Shown: positions 9,440 to 17,568 of the stretch, one piece after another
Numbering within the stretch: the first letter of the stretch is position 1
Layout: every line of letters starts with the position of its first letter
NCBI GenBank assembly: GCA_046154965.1
Contig: JBJXDY010000114.1
Span: 166,454 to 230,453, forward strand
DNA from: DATKFM01 sp046154965
Lineage (GTDB): Bacteria; Pseudomonadota; Alphaproteobacteria; Dongiales; Dongiaceae
Direction: 5' to 3'
Length of the DNA stretch: 64,000 nucleotides
Program-made: the position numbers and the translations under genes
Notes under the pieces: model-generated
What the model was told of the DNA's origin: nothing
What the model saw: only the letters and a program-made list of their open reading frames with translations
Databases searched by the model: none

Positions 9440-9640
9440 ATGTTCATTCGCACGCTTGACGAGCTCGAGAAGCTCGGGCGCATCGGGTTCCCGGTCAAAG
9501 ATACGGTTCGCTCGGCACGGTTCCCCGCCGCCGCCGACGGCATGGGCTACCCTGACAACGAGAACCGGGTCACGGAGGGCACGGACATGGACGATTGTCT
9601 ACTGAGAGACAGCCGATCGCGATCATCGACTTCATGTTAG
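9440..9640 (+). pseudogene. truncated ectoine-synthase-like (EctC family) fragment
   Basis: The first ~52 codons read like the N-terminus of EctC-family cupins: an M-x-I/V-R-T/N-L-D/E-E/D-L start, then VRSARFPAAADGMGYP resembling the family's RSARFLTKADGMGFS-type segment, then NENRV. The match stops after TDMDD, and the frame continues into unrelated Arg/Ser codons before TAG at 9638. Real EctC proteins are about 130 residues, and none of the cupin His ligands is present, so this is a remnant. No ectA, ectB or ectD lies nearby. AAGGGAGA precedes the ATG, so the start region is intact. The family call is from memory of the motif. Confidence 0.45.
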
Positions 9641-9665
9641 GCCGGCTTGTTGCCGGCTGCGGCAA

Positions 9666-10073
9666 CTACACCCGCTCGTGGAAGCGAGCCAAACCGGCGC
9701 TATCCGCGGCCAGGCGGCCGGTGTTGGTGTAGCGCGTAGCGGCCGGCGCTCGGTTCGTGGCGTCGATGATCTGGCTGACCAGGCGCAGGCTTGCGTCGCG
9801 GGCGGCGGCGATGATCCGGGTATTCTCCTTCAGGGCCTTGTCGAGGCGCAGCGCTGCCGTGCGCAGCAGGTCCCGATCGACCGGCTTGGCCGTCCGGATT
9901 GCCTCCTTATGCAAGCGCAGCAGACGTTCATATTCCTCGATCGTCTTTAGCTTGCGCTCCACATGGGTCTTCAGGTCCCAGTCCTTGCCGGACCGGATGG
10001 CCAGCGTCTCCTGCTCGACACCGACAATCAGTTCGTCGATCTTGCCCACGATGATGTCGCTGAACATGCTCAT
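9666..10073 (-). CDS. FlgN-like flagellar export chaperone
   Basis: This small 135-residue, almost entirely helical protein has heptad-rich Leu/Lys stretches (KLKTIEEYERLLRLHKEAI) and a disordered C-terminus with a TRYTNTGRL segment. Size, composition and position (third gene after flgI and a FlgJ rod-cap protein) fit the FlgN-type chaperone that delivers the hook-filament junction proteins FlgK and FlgL. The ATG overlaps the flgJ stop (ATGA), so it is co-translated. Sequence similarity to enteric FlgN is weak; the call leans on context and helical character. Confidence 0.65.
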   Translation of the reverse strand: MSMFSDIIVGKIDELIVGVEQETLAIRSGKDWDLKTHVERKLKTIEEYERLLRLHKEAIRTAKPVDRDLLRTAALRLDKALKENTRIIAAARDASLRLVSQIIDATNRAPAATRYTNTGRLAADSAGLARFHERV

Positions 10074-10375
10074 GATCCGTCTCCTTGCATTCTCACCATT
10101 TCGGCCATGACGGCGTCGCCCAGGCCGATACCGCCGGTGGCCGCCATGTCGCGGCCGATGTTTTCCAGCATCAGGCCGCGATAGACCTCCTCGGCGAAAC
10201 CGCCGCCGAAGGTGCCATCGGTCTTCAGCCCGTCGAACATCGGCTGCAGCATCTGTGACAGGAACACCGACTCGAATTCCTGGGCCGTCTTGGCAATCTG
10301 GGCCCGGTTCGGCGTGTGCGCCGGCAGGGCCGGCTCCACCGCGCCCAGCGCGGCCTTTGCGATCGTTTCGCTCAT
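10070..10375 (-). CDS. flgJ: FlgJ-type rod-binding protein (N-terminal domain only)
   Basis: This is the rod-capping domain of FlgJ, which helps assemble rod proteins in the periplasm. The family core is visible: AQEFESVFLSQMLQPMF, then GGGFAEEVYRGLMLENIGRDMA. The muramidase domain present in enteric FlgJ is absent (101 residues here), as is usual in alphaproteobacteria; a separate lytic transglycosylase at 33194 may supply that activity. The ATG at 10375 has AGGTGA close upstream; a GTG three codons earlier is possible. It sits between flgI and the FlgN-like gene with overlapping ends. Confidence 0.9.
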   Translation of the reverse strand: MSETIAKAALGAVEPALPAHTPNRAQIAKTAQEFESVFLSQMLQPMFDGLKTDGTFGGGFAEEVYRGLMLENIGRDMAATGGIGLGDAVMAEMVRMQGDGS

Positions 10376-10384
10376 TTCATTCAC

Positions 10385-11518
10385 CTACATGATCTGGATT
10401 TCAGCCTGCAGCGCGCCCGCAGCCTTGATCGCCTGGAGGATGGCGATCATGTCCCGCGGCGTGACGCCCAGGGCATTCAGCCCCTCGACCACATCGCGCA
10501 GGGAGGCGCTGCCGGCGAGAATCCCGATCTGCCGGCCGTTCTCGTCGATATCGATTGTCGTGCGCGGCACGACAGCCGTGGTGCCGGTCTCGCTGAAGGG
10601 TTCGGGCTGAGACACCTGGGGCGTCTCCGTCACGCGGATGGTCAGGTTGCCCTGGGAGATGGCGACCGTGCTGATGCGCACGTTTTCGCCCATGACGATG
10701 GTGCCCGTGCGCTCGTCGACGACGACCACCGAAGGCTGATCGGGAACGATGGCCAGCTGCTCCACATCGGTCAGCAGGCGCGCCACGTCGCCCTGATAGC
10801 TGCCGGGAACCTGCAACTCCACCGTGGCCGGATCCAGAGCCCGGGCCGCAGGGCCGCCGAGCCGCTGGTTGATCGCCTGGGCGATGCGCGAGGCCGTGGT
10901 GAAATCCGGATTGTGCAGCGTCACGCGCAGCGACGCCATCTGATCGAGGTCGAAGCCGATCTCGCGCTCCACCAGCGCGCCATTGGCGATGCGGCCCGCG
11001 GTCGGCACGCCGCGGGTCACTTTCGACGCGTCGCCTTCAGCGCTGAAGCCGGTGATCGCGACCGGCCCTTGCCCCACGGCATAGACCTCGCCATCGGCGC
11101 CCATGAGCGGCGTCACTAGCAGCATACCGCCTTCAAGGCTCTTTGCATCGCCGATGGCCGACACCGTGATATCGATACGCCCGCCATGGCGCGAGAACGG
11201 CGGCAGAGTCGCGGTGACGAGCACGGCGGCGACATTCTTCGGCTTGAAGCTCTTGTCCCGGACATTGACGCCCAAGCGCTCGAGCATGCCGATCATCGAC
11301 TGCTCGGTGAAGGCGGCGTTGGAGAAGTTGTCGCCGGTGCCGTTAAGCCCGACCACCAGGCCGTAGCCGACAAGCATGTTGTCGCGCACGCCTTCAAAGG
11401 CGGCGATATCCTTGATGCGAACCTGGGCCTCCGCCGCCGGACATAAGGTGAGCGCGGCCAACCCGAAAGTAATGGCCACCAGCCAGATCGGCCGGCGCAG
11501 AAGCGAGATTTTCCGCAT
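10385..11518 (-). CDS. flgI: flagellar P-ring protein FlgI
   Basis: FlgI polymerises in the periplasm as the P-ring bushing around the rod. An N-terminal Sec signal peptide (MRKISLLRRP basic start, hydrophobic core, cleavage after AEA) is followed by the family start RIKDIAAFEGVRDNMLVGYG and GLNGTGDN, and the conserved C-terminal TPRDMIAILQAIKAAGAL. The ATG at 11518 (377 residues) is chosen because the longer frame to 11653 adds a Cys/Arg-rich stretch before the signal peptide and GGAG stands upstream of 11518. It is the first gene of flgI-flgJ-flgN-like, divergent from the regulator gene at 12037. Confidence 0.95.
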   Translation of the reverse strand: MRKISLLRRPIWLVAITFGLAALTLCPAAEAQVRIKDIAAFEGVRDNMLVGYGLVVGLNGTGDNFSNAAFTEQSMIGMLERLGVNVRDKSFKPKNVAAVLVTATLPPFSRHGGRIDITVSAIGDAKSLEGGMLLVTPLMGADGEVYAVGQGPVAITGFSAEGDASKVTRGVPTAGRIANGALVEREIGFDLDQMASLRVTLHNPDFTTASRIAQAINQRLGGPAARALDPATVELQVPGSYQGDVARLLTDVEQLAIVPDQPSVVVVDERTGTIVMGENVRISTVAISQGNLTIRVTETPQVSQPEPFSETGTTAVVPRTTIDIDENGRQIGILAGSASLRDVVEGLNALGVTPRDMIAILQAIKAAGALQAEIQIM

Positions 11519-12036
11519 AATTTGTCTTAACTCCACCCATCCGCAAAGCGTGCATTCGCCCCGCCGACGCCCGCATCCTAGGGTTCGCCGATTAAGCCCA
11601 TGTTTCGGCTGCACTTCCGAAATGGACGGCAACCCGGGAAACAAGATGTGCACAGGGGGAAAATGGTCAGCAAAAGGTTACGGTGGACCATAATACTGCC
11701 AGTTTTCGAGCGGAGGCCCAGCAACTCTTCAAAAGCCACAGGGGCCGGCAATAGTATTTCTCGATTTACATTGAGACTTTATATGATCATATCTTTGACT
11801 ACACTGTGACACTATAGGATCATATCATACAAACATAAGTCATTATCATGCTTTTTCTGCCAGTTTTACTTGGCAGATTTAACCGACCTTAACGGGTTCG
11901 GGCCGACCATCCCCGTCATGTTCGAGGGGGACTTGGCGCTCAGTCCGTTTCCTGAATGTCCGGCGCCAGCGTCTTCGAGGACCGAAGCGCCCAGTCCCCT
12001 CCGCGTGAACAACTCGTGTGGGAAAGGATCTATCGA
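11519..12036. other. divergent regulatory region between flgI and the flagellar regulator gene
   Basis: This 518-base gap is notably AT-rich in its middle (11750-11880) compared with the surrounding high-GC DNA. Visible elements are two GATCATAT repeats, one inside the palindrome ATATGATCATAT (about 11780-11791) and one at about 11818; an inverted repeat CTGCCA/TGGCAG (about 11858-11877); and TTAA-N6-TTAA at 11879-11892, one base short of the CtrA spacing. It must hold the promoters for flgI (minus) and the regulator (plus), but I cannot assign a convincing -10/-35 or sigma-54 motif. Confidence 0.55.
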
Positions 12037-12804
12037 ATGCGCGTTTTGCTGATCGACCAGGAGATCGCCGCCGCTCAGGCCATCAAAGCCGGCCTCGCCC
12101 GGGCCAGCGTCGTCTGCGATATTGCCGAATATGACTCCGCAGAATTGGTGGAACTGGCCGCGTCGGGCTATGACGCGATCGTCGCCAGCGTGCCGAATGC
12201 CCGGCTCGACGTCGCACAGTTCATCGCCACCCTGCGCCATCGGCGCATCGGCCTGCCGGTTGTCGTGCTGCAGGGCTTCCGCAATTCCGGCGAGTCGGTG
12301 CAGCTGATCAATGCCGGTGCCGACGATGTTCTGGCCAAGCCGGTGAACCTGACGGAGCTGGCCGCCCGCCTCCGCGGCATCAACCGCCGCATCAACGGCC
12401 ATGTCGAGACCCATCTCGCCGTCGGCCGTTTCAACTACTTCTTCGATGGCCGCATGCCGACGATCGATGAGAAGACCGTGAAGGTCAGCCGCCGGGAACG
12501 CGAGCTGCTGGAGTGCCTGGTGCTGCGCCAGGGCCGCATCGTCAGCCGCCGGTTCATCTACAGCTATATCTACGGCCACAACGGCGGGCCTGTCAGCGAA
12601 AAGACCGTCGACGTCGTGATGTGCAAGGTGCGCAAGAAACTGCGCGCAATCTCCGGAGAAGACTACATTCAGACGCTGCCCGGCCAGGGCTACCGGTTCG
12701 TCGATCCCGACCGCGTGCGTGATGAGGGACGCCGCGTGGTCGTTGCCTTCGGCGCCGACGAGCCCGACACCGCCGTGGCGGATGTGGTTCGGAACGCCGC
12801 CTAA
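12037..12804 (+). CDS. OmpR-type regulator with degenerate receiver, flagellar locus
   Basis: This 255-residue protein has an N-terminal receiver-like domain (1-115) and a C-terminal winged helix of the OmpR/CtrA type (about 145-230: SRREREL, then VVMCKVRKKL and GQGYRFV). In the receiver, D7 survives, but the phospho-acceptor position is S51 (YDAIVASV instead of YD-x-I-x-x-D-L), the switch Thr/Ser is Q79, and K101 of AKPV is kept. It is therefore probably not phosphorylated. The start at 12037 (MRVLLID) is preferred to the ORF start at 11956, with GGAAAGG upstream. It lies 39 bases before flgE, suggesting direct control of late flagellar genes, by analogy with the orphan flagellar regulators FtcR and Rem of Rhizobiales. 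Confidence 0.85.
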   Translation: MRVLLIDQEIAAAQAIKAGLARASVVCDIAEYDSAELVELAASGYDAIVASVPNARLDVAQFIATLRHRRIGLPVVVLQGFRNSGESVQLINAGADDVLAKPVNLTELAARLRGINRRINGHVETHLAVGRFNYFFDGRMPTIDEKTVKVSRRERELLECLVLRQGRIVSRRFIYSYIYGHNGGPVSEKTVDVVMCKVRKKLRAISGEDYIQTLPGQGYRFVDPDRVRDEGRRVVVAFGADEPDTAVADVVRNAA

Positions 12805-12843
12805 CTGCCGAGCGTCCCCCAACGTCTTTAGGAGAGTGGCTAG

Positions 12844-14130
12844 ATGAGTATTCTCAGCGCGATGTACTCGGCCGTGTCCGGCCTGGGTGCGCAAAGCGCC
12901 AAGCTTGGCGTCATTTCCGACAATATCTCGAACTCGAGCACGACCGGCTACAAGCGGTCAGAAGTCGAGTTCGCCAGCCTCGTCACCGAACAGGTTTCGA
13001 AGCACAGCTACTCAGCGGGCGGCGTCCAAAGCAATGTCCGCATGCAGATCGACCGCCAGGGACAGATTCAGGCGACGACGTCATCGACCGACATCGCCGT
13101 CAACGGCGAAGGCTTTTTCGTAGTCGCCGATGTCGCCAATGCCGACCCGAACCAGGATCTGATGGCCCTGACCCGCGCCGGCAGTTTCACGCCGGACGAT
13201 GAAGGCAATCTGCAGAACGCCGCCGGCTACTACCTGATGGGCTGGCGCCTCAACCCAGATGGCACCACCGTCAACGCCAATCCCTCCCGCGACAGCTTCA
13301 TCGGCATGGAGACGGTCAACATCTCCGGCCTAAACTTCACGGGTGCGCCGACCACCGAAGTCGAGTTCGCCGGCAATCTGCCGGCGCAGCTGGCCAATGG
13401 AACGCCGGGCTCGCCGATCCGCACCTCCATCGAATACTATAGCGACCTGGGCAATCCCAACACCCTGACGCTGGAATGGACGCCGTCCTCCGATGGCATC
13501 GCCAACCATTGGGGACTGAACGTCTTTGACAGCCAGACCGGCGGCGGCACGACACCCGTCTACAGCAATGTCGTGACCTTCAATGCCAGCGGCCCCAATG
13601 CCGGCACGCCTTCGGGCATCCCCGGCCTTGCCGGCGGCGTGTTGCCGCTGAGCGTCAATGGCGGCACCCAGACGCTCGATCTCAACATCGGCGACATCAA
13701 CAATGTCAACGGCATCACCCAGTTCGCCGGCGAGTATGTGCCGACGCGCATCACCAAGAATGGCGCGGTGTTCGGCGTCGTGAACCGGATCGAGATGAGC
13801 GAGGACGGCATCGTCACCGCCGTCTACGATAACGGCCTGCGGCGCCCGATCTACCAGGTCCCGCTCGCCACGGTGCAGAATCCGAACGGTCTGCAATCGA
13901 TCACCGGTACGGCCTACCAGCTGAGCAACGACAGCGGCACCCTTTATCTCTGGGATGCCCAGACCGGCCCGGCAGGCAAGACGGTCGGCAATGCTCTGGA
14001 ACGTTCAAACGTCGACATCGCGCAGGAATTGACCTTGCTGATCGAAACCCAGCGGAGCTACAGCACCAACGCGAAGGTCGTGCAGACCGCCGATGAAATG
14101 CTCGAGGAAGTCACCCGCCTCAAGCGATAG
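12844..14130 (+). CDS. flgE: flagellar hook protein FlgE
   Basis: FlgE polymerises into the curved hook joining rod and filament. Residues 1-45 hold the rod/hook N-terminal motif (MYSAVSGLGAQSAKLGVISD then NISNSSTTGYKRS), the middle has the FlgE domains, and residues 385-428 have the C-terminal coiled element (VDIAQELTLLIETQRSYSTN). The 428-residue length is normal. GGAGAG lies just before the ATG. It is the first structural gene of flgE-flgK-flgL, placed directly behind the regulator gene. Confidence 0.95.
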   Translation: MSILSAMYSAVSGLGAQSAKLGVISDNISNSSTTGYKRSEVEFASLVTEQVSKHSYSAGGVQSNVRMQIDRQGQIQATTSSTDIAVNGEGFFVVADVANADPNQDLMALTRAGSFTPDDEGNLQNAAGYYLMGWRLNPDGTTVNANPSRDSFIGMETVNISGLNFTGAPTTEVEFAGNLPAQLANGTPGSPIRTSIEYYSDLGNPNTLTLEWTPSSDGIANHWGLNVFDSQTGGGTTPVYSNVVTFNASGPNAGTPSGIPGLAGGVLPLSVNGGTQTLDLNIGDINNVNGITQFAGEYVPTRITKNGAVFGVVNRIEMSEDGIVTAVYDNGLRRPIYQVPLATVQNPNGLQSITGTAYQLSNDSGTLYLWDAQTGPAGKTVGNALERSNVDIAQELTLLIETQRSYSTNAKVVQTADEMLEEVTRLKR

Positions 14131-14149
14131 AAGCGCAGGCTAGCCCACT

Positions 14150-15628
14150 ATGTCACTGAACATCGCCCTCGACTCCGCACTATCCGGGCTGATCGCCGCC
14201 CAGCGGCAGACCTCGCTGGTGTCGCGCAATATCGCCAACGCGAACACGCCCGGCTATGTGCGGAAGGACGCCGAGCTGGAGTCGGCCGTCCTTGCCGGCG
14301 AAGGCCGTGGCGTCGCGGTCAGCGGTGTCGCCCGCCGCGTCGATACGATGCTGCAGCGGGACTCCCGGCGGGAGTCCGGCATTGCCGCAGAACTGCAAGC
14401 CAAAGCCGAGAGCCTGCTCGGCTTCACCAACCTGATCGGCCAGCCCGACGAAGAGCGCGGACTGGCCAATCTGGTGACCGGCCTGTCCAACGCCTTCCAG
14501 CGCCTGAACGACAGTCCGGAGAACACCGTCGTCCAGCGCACGGTGGTCAGCGCGGCCCAGAGCCTGGCCCGCGGACTCAACACCATGTCCTCGGAGATTG
14601 CCCGGCAGCGTCAGTCGGCCGACGGCGCGATCGCCGACAGCGTGGCCACGATCAATGACGCGCTCAATTCGCTTGCCACCCTTAACTCCCAGATCAGCAA
14701 GGGCGGCTTCGGCAATCAGGACGTCACCGACCTGATGGACAAGCGCGACATCCTGCTGGACAGCCTGTCCGAAGAGTTGGGCATCACCTATATGAACCGG
14801 GGCGATGGCGAACTCATCGTGCTGACCAGCGGCGGCACGACGCTGCTGGAGGGCGCCACGGTCCATCCGCTGTCCTTCACCCGATCGCCCCAGATACCGG
14901 CCGGCCTCAGCTACACCCCCGGCGGTCCGGGGCTCAGCGGCATCACCGTCGACGGCGTCGATATCGCGCCCGGCAGCGGCTATGCCGGCGAGATCCGCAG
15001 CGGCCGGCTGGCCGGCCTGTTCGAGCTGCGCGATACGCTGTATCCCCAGGCCCAGGCCCAGATCGACGAGATCGCCAGCAATCTGGCGGATGCGTTCCAG
15101 CGCCATGACGCGACGGTCGCGGCGGGCACACCGGGCCTGTTCACCGACAGCGGCGCCGCTCACGACCGCGGCGATCCCACGCAAGTACTCGGCCTTGCCG
15201 GCCGCATCGCCGTCAGCGGCGCGGTCATCCCCGAACTGGGCGGGCAGCTCTGGCGGGTGCGCGACGGCGTTCAGGCCGCAGCCCCCGGCACTCCGGGCGA
15301 TACGACTCAGGTCCGCGAATTCCTCGCCGCGTTCGAGGAGACGCTGTCCTTCGACAGCAACGCCGGCCTTGCCAACAGCGGCACGCTGCGGGGTTATGCC
15401 GTCGATTTCGTCGCCTTCCAGGGCAATCAGCGCGCCGCAACGCAGGAGCGCGCCGGCTATCAGGCCTCCGTCACCGAGGCCATCAACACCCAGCGCCAGA
15501 ACGTCGAAGGCGTCAATATCGACGACGAACTGCAGAAGATGCTGATGTACGAGCAGAGCTACGCCGCCGCCGCCCAGGTTATCCAGGCGGTGAAGAACAT
15601 GATGGATACGCTGATGGAGATCGGGTAA
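14150..15628 (+). CDS. flgK: hook-filament junction protein FlgK (HAP1)
   Basis: FlgK is the first hook-associated protein and connects hook to filament. The N-terminal rod-type motif is DSALSGLIAAQRQTSLVSRN followed by IANANTPGYVRKD. The central HAP1 region includes DLMDKRDILLDSLSEELGI, and the C-terminus has the FlgK signature GVNIDDELQKMLMYEQSYAA. At 492 residues it is of ordinary size for alphaproteobacteria. It starts 20 bases after flgE, and flgL follows 6 bases later. The FlgN-like chaperone at 9666 is its likely export partner. Confidence 0.95.
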   Translation: MSLNIALDSALSGLIAAQRQTSLVSRNIANANTPGYVRKDAELESAVLAGEGRGVAVSGVARRVDTMLQRDSRRESGIAAELQAKAESLLGFTNLIGQPDEERGLANLVTGLSNAFQRLNDSPENTVVQRTVVSAAQSLARGLNTMSSEIARQRQSADGAIADSVATINDALNSLATLNSQISKGGFGNQDVTDLMDKRDILLDSLSEELGITYMNRGDGELIVLTSGGTTLLEGATVHPLSFTRSPQIPAGLSYTPGGPGLSGITVDGVDIAPGSGYAGEIRSGRLAGLFELRDTLYPQAQAQIDEIASNLADAFQRHDATVAAGTPGLFTDSGAAHDRGDPTQVLGLAGRIAVSGAVIPELGGQLWRVRDGVQAAAPGTPGDTTQVREFLAAFEETLSFDSNAGLANSGTLRGYAVDFVAFQGNQRAATQERAGYQASVTEAINTQRQNVEGVNIDDELQKMLMYEQSYAAAAQVIQAVKNMMDTLMEIG

Positions 15629-15634
15629 GCCGCC

Positions 15635-16681
15635 ATGAATATCTCGACGCTCGCCACGCATATGCAATTGAACAGCAGCATCAACCGTGTCCAGCGCTCG
15701 CTGTTCGAAGCGCAGAAGGAAATTTCAAGCGGCCGCAAGGCCGATCTGATGGCCATGGTCAAGGACGGCGCGCGCGAGCCAGTCGACCTCCGTACCATGC
15801 TGACCGAGACCGAAGAGTATCAGTCGACGGCAACGCTCACCGCCTCGCGGCTCGAGACGATGCAGCGGGTCATGGGCAGCGTGAACGACGTCGTGACGAA
15901 CGCCCGGACCCAGGCCCTGACCGGGCGCGATGCCGTGTCGCGCCGGTATCTCGAGGGTATGGCCAGCGGCGCAATTGCCCAAATCACGTCAATGCTGAAC
16001 ACGCAGCTCGGCGGCCGGGCGCTATTCGCCGGCATCCGGCTCGATACCAAACCGCTGCAGGAAGCGAACAGCGTGAACGCAGCCAGCGGATTTTCGCCGA
16101 TGCAGGCGATCCAGCAGGTCATCGCTGCAAATGGCCCGATCACCGATGCGGCTTCCGCGCTTAATGTTGTTTCGGGCGCCGACGGGCTGGATGCGATCTT
16201 CGGCGACAGTCACAGCAACGGCAATCTCAATTTCTCCAGCACGTTCTACAACGGCGCCACGACCGGAGCGGTCACGGCGCGACTCGACCATGGCTATGAC
16301 CTGGACTATGGCGTGCGCGCCGACAACCAGGCCTTCCGCCAGGTCCTGGAAGGAATCTACATGCTGGCTGCCGTGCCCTATGGCTCGGTGCCTGACGATG
16401 CCTTCGCCGCCTGGCAGGACGAGGCGGTGACGCGGATCAATGCCGGCTTTCAGGGCGTCATCGATACCGCCGGCGACCTCGGCTTCAAGCAGCAGATGGT
16501 GCAGGAAATCACCGACCGACATGATGCGACGCGCACGTTTCTGAACAATCGAGTGGCCGATCTCGAGCGCGCCGATCCCTATGAGACGGCCATCCGATTC
16601 AGCCAGCTGCAGACGCAGCTCGAGTCCTCCTTCGCCATCACCACGCGGCTGGCGAACCTCACTCTCACCAAGTTCCTCTAG
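15635..16681 (+). CDS. flgL: hook-filament junction protein FlgL (HAP3)
   Basis: FlgL forms the second junction layer on which flagellin polymerises. It has a flagellin-type N-terminus (INRVQRSLFEAQKEISSGRK) and a matching C-terminal helix (ETAIRFSQLQTQLESSFAIT followed by RLANLTLTKFL). The 348-residue length is normal. It is the last gene of the flgE-flgK-flgL unit, and the GC-rich inverted repeat just downstream separates it from a convergent gene. Confidence 0.92.
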   Translation: MNISTLATHMQLNSSINRVQRSLFEAQKEISSGRKADLMAMVKDGAREPVDLRTMLTETEEYQSTATLTASRLETMQRVMGSVNDVVTNARTQALTGRDAVSRRYLEGMASGAIAQITSMLNTQLGGRALFAGIRLDTKPLQEANSVNAASGFSPMQAIQQVIAANGPITDAASALNVVSGADGLDAIFGDSHSNGNLNFSSTFYNGATTGAVTARLDHGYDLDYGVRADNQAFRQVLEGIYMLAAVPYGSVPDDAFAAWQDEAVTRINAGFQGVIDTAGDLGFKQQMVQEITDRHDATRTFLNNRVADLERADPYETAIRFSQLQTQLESSFAITTRLANLTLTKFL

Positions 16682-16692
16682 GAAGACCGGCG

Positions 16693-16712
16693 CCGGCCGC
16701 TGCGGCGGCCGG
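16693..16712. terminator. GC-rich hairpin between convergent genes
   Basis: The inverted repeat CCGGCCGC-TGCG-GCGGCCGG (8-bp perfect stem, 4-base loop) lies between the flgL stop and the stop of the convergent gene at 16726. No U-tract follows on either strand, so intrinsic termination is plausible but not strong. Confidence 0.4.
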
Positions 16713-16725
16713 AGGCACCGCGCGT

Positions 16726-17280
16726 CTAGGGCGCGCCGCCGGATTGCGCCGCCAGCGCGCGCAGATAGGCGTCCTGGGCTTCGTTCAGAACGACGGCATT
16801 CCGGGTCCCCTCCACGGCAGCCGCCGGCTTGTCGGCGGCTGCAACCGGCGCAGCCGCAGCCGCGGTGGCTACCGGCGCGGCGGCCGCATTCCTGGATGCA
16901 TTGCCGCCCCGCGTCTCCGGTTCCTTGAGCCCGACCATAGCCATGCCATTGCCGAGTATGTCGTCGCCGGTCATTTCTTCGAACAGCACCTGAAAGGCCG
17001 AGGAGACAAACCCGCTCGGGCCGCCGAACAGCGTGCCGCCGGCGATCTGCAGGGCCGGCTTGATCTCGTCGCCGGTGAACTGGCGATACAGGGCGCCGAT
17101 AACCGGCAGGTGATGCAGCGGGTTGATGAGGTCGATGAGGTCATCGAAGGTGAGAGCCTCGCCGGGGATGAAGGGCGGCGCATCGTCCTTCGGCCGGCCG
17201 GGGCGCACGGGCGCCTTGCGGTCGGCCGGCGCGGCCGCGGGACTTTCGACGGGTGCCGTCGTGGCGGTGATCTCGCTCAT
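16726..17280 (-). CDS. conserved-looking hypothetical protein between flgL and fliC
   Basis: This is a 184-residue protein of unknown function. It has a Pro/Ala-rich disordered N-terminus, then a folded core at about residues 38-112 (GEALTFDDLIDLINPLHHLP, then ALYRQFTGDEIKPALQIAGG and VLFEEMTGDDI), then an Ala-rich linker and a helical C-terminus (VLNEAQDAYLRALAAQS). No signal peptide is seen; a mildly hydrophobic Gly-rich stretch (GGTLFGGPSGFVSSAF) could bury in a fold. The start at 17280 is taken because the longer frame to 17412 begins with unrelated composition. Location inside the flagellar locus suggests, but does not show, a flagellar role. Confidence 0.7.
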   Translation of the reverse strand: MSEITATTAPVESPAAAPADRKAPVRPGRPKDDAPPFIPGEALTFDDLIDLINPLHHLPVIGALYRQFTGDEIKPALQIAGGTLFGGPSGFVSSAFQVLFEEMTGDDILGNGMAMVGLKEPETRGGNASRNAAAAPVATAAAAAPVAAADKPAAAVEGTRNAVVLNEAQDAYLRALAAQSGGAP

Positions 17281-17568
17281 CGCCGCCAATCCTAGATGCC
17301 GGGCATTCCGCCGCGGTTTCGCGCCTAACGCACCAGGGCCAGTAATAGGAAAACATGTCCGCAAGGCCGAATCCGCTTCTTTCGGAGCGACCCCGTTTAC
17401 ATTCGGATACATTGTAACTGGCGGGACACATATTACTTTGTATCACTTTGTAATTCTTCATTTTGCTTTAATTCGGCGGGCCAATACTTGACCTCGACGC
17501 AGCAGTTGCGTCAACAGCGCGCCATAACGGCGCATTCACATCCAACTCACCTTTGAGGGAGAAACTCA

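Noticed and set aside
11394..11576. Extended FlgI start and other small minus-strand frames
   Set aside because: The signal peptide defines the start at 11518; the extra residues do not fit.
17413..17568. sigma-54 or sigma-28 promoter for fliC
   Set aside because: TGGC and TTGC elements are not at the required spacing and no GCCGATAA-like element is present; a promoter must exist but I cannot name it.
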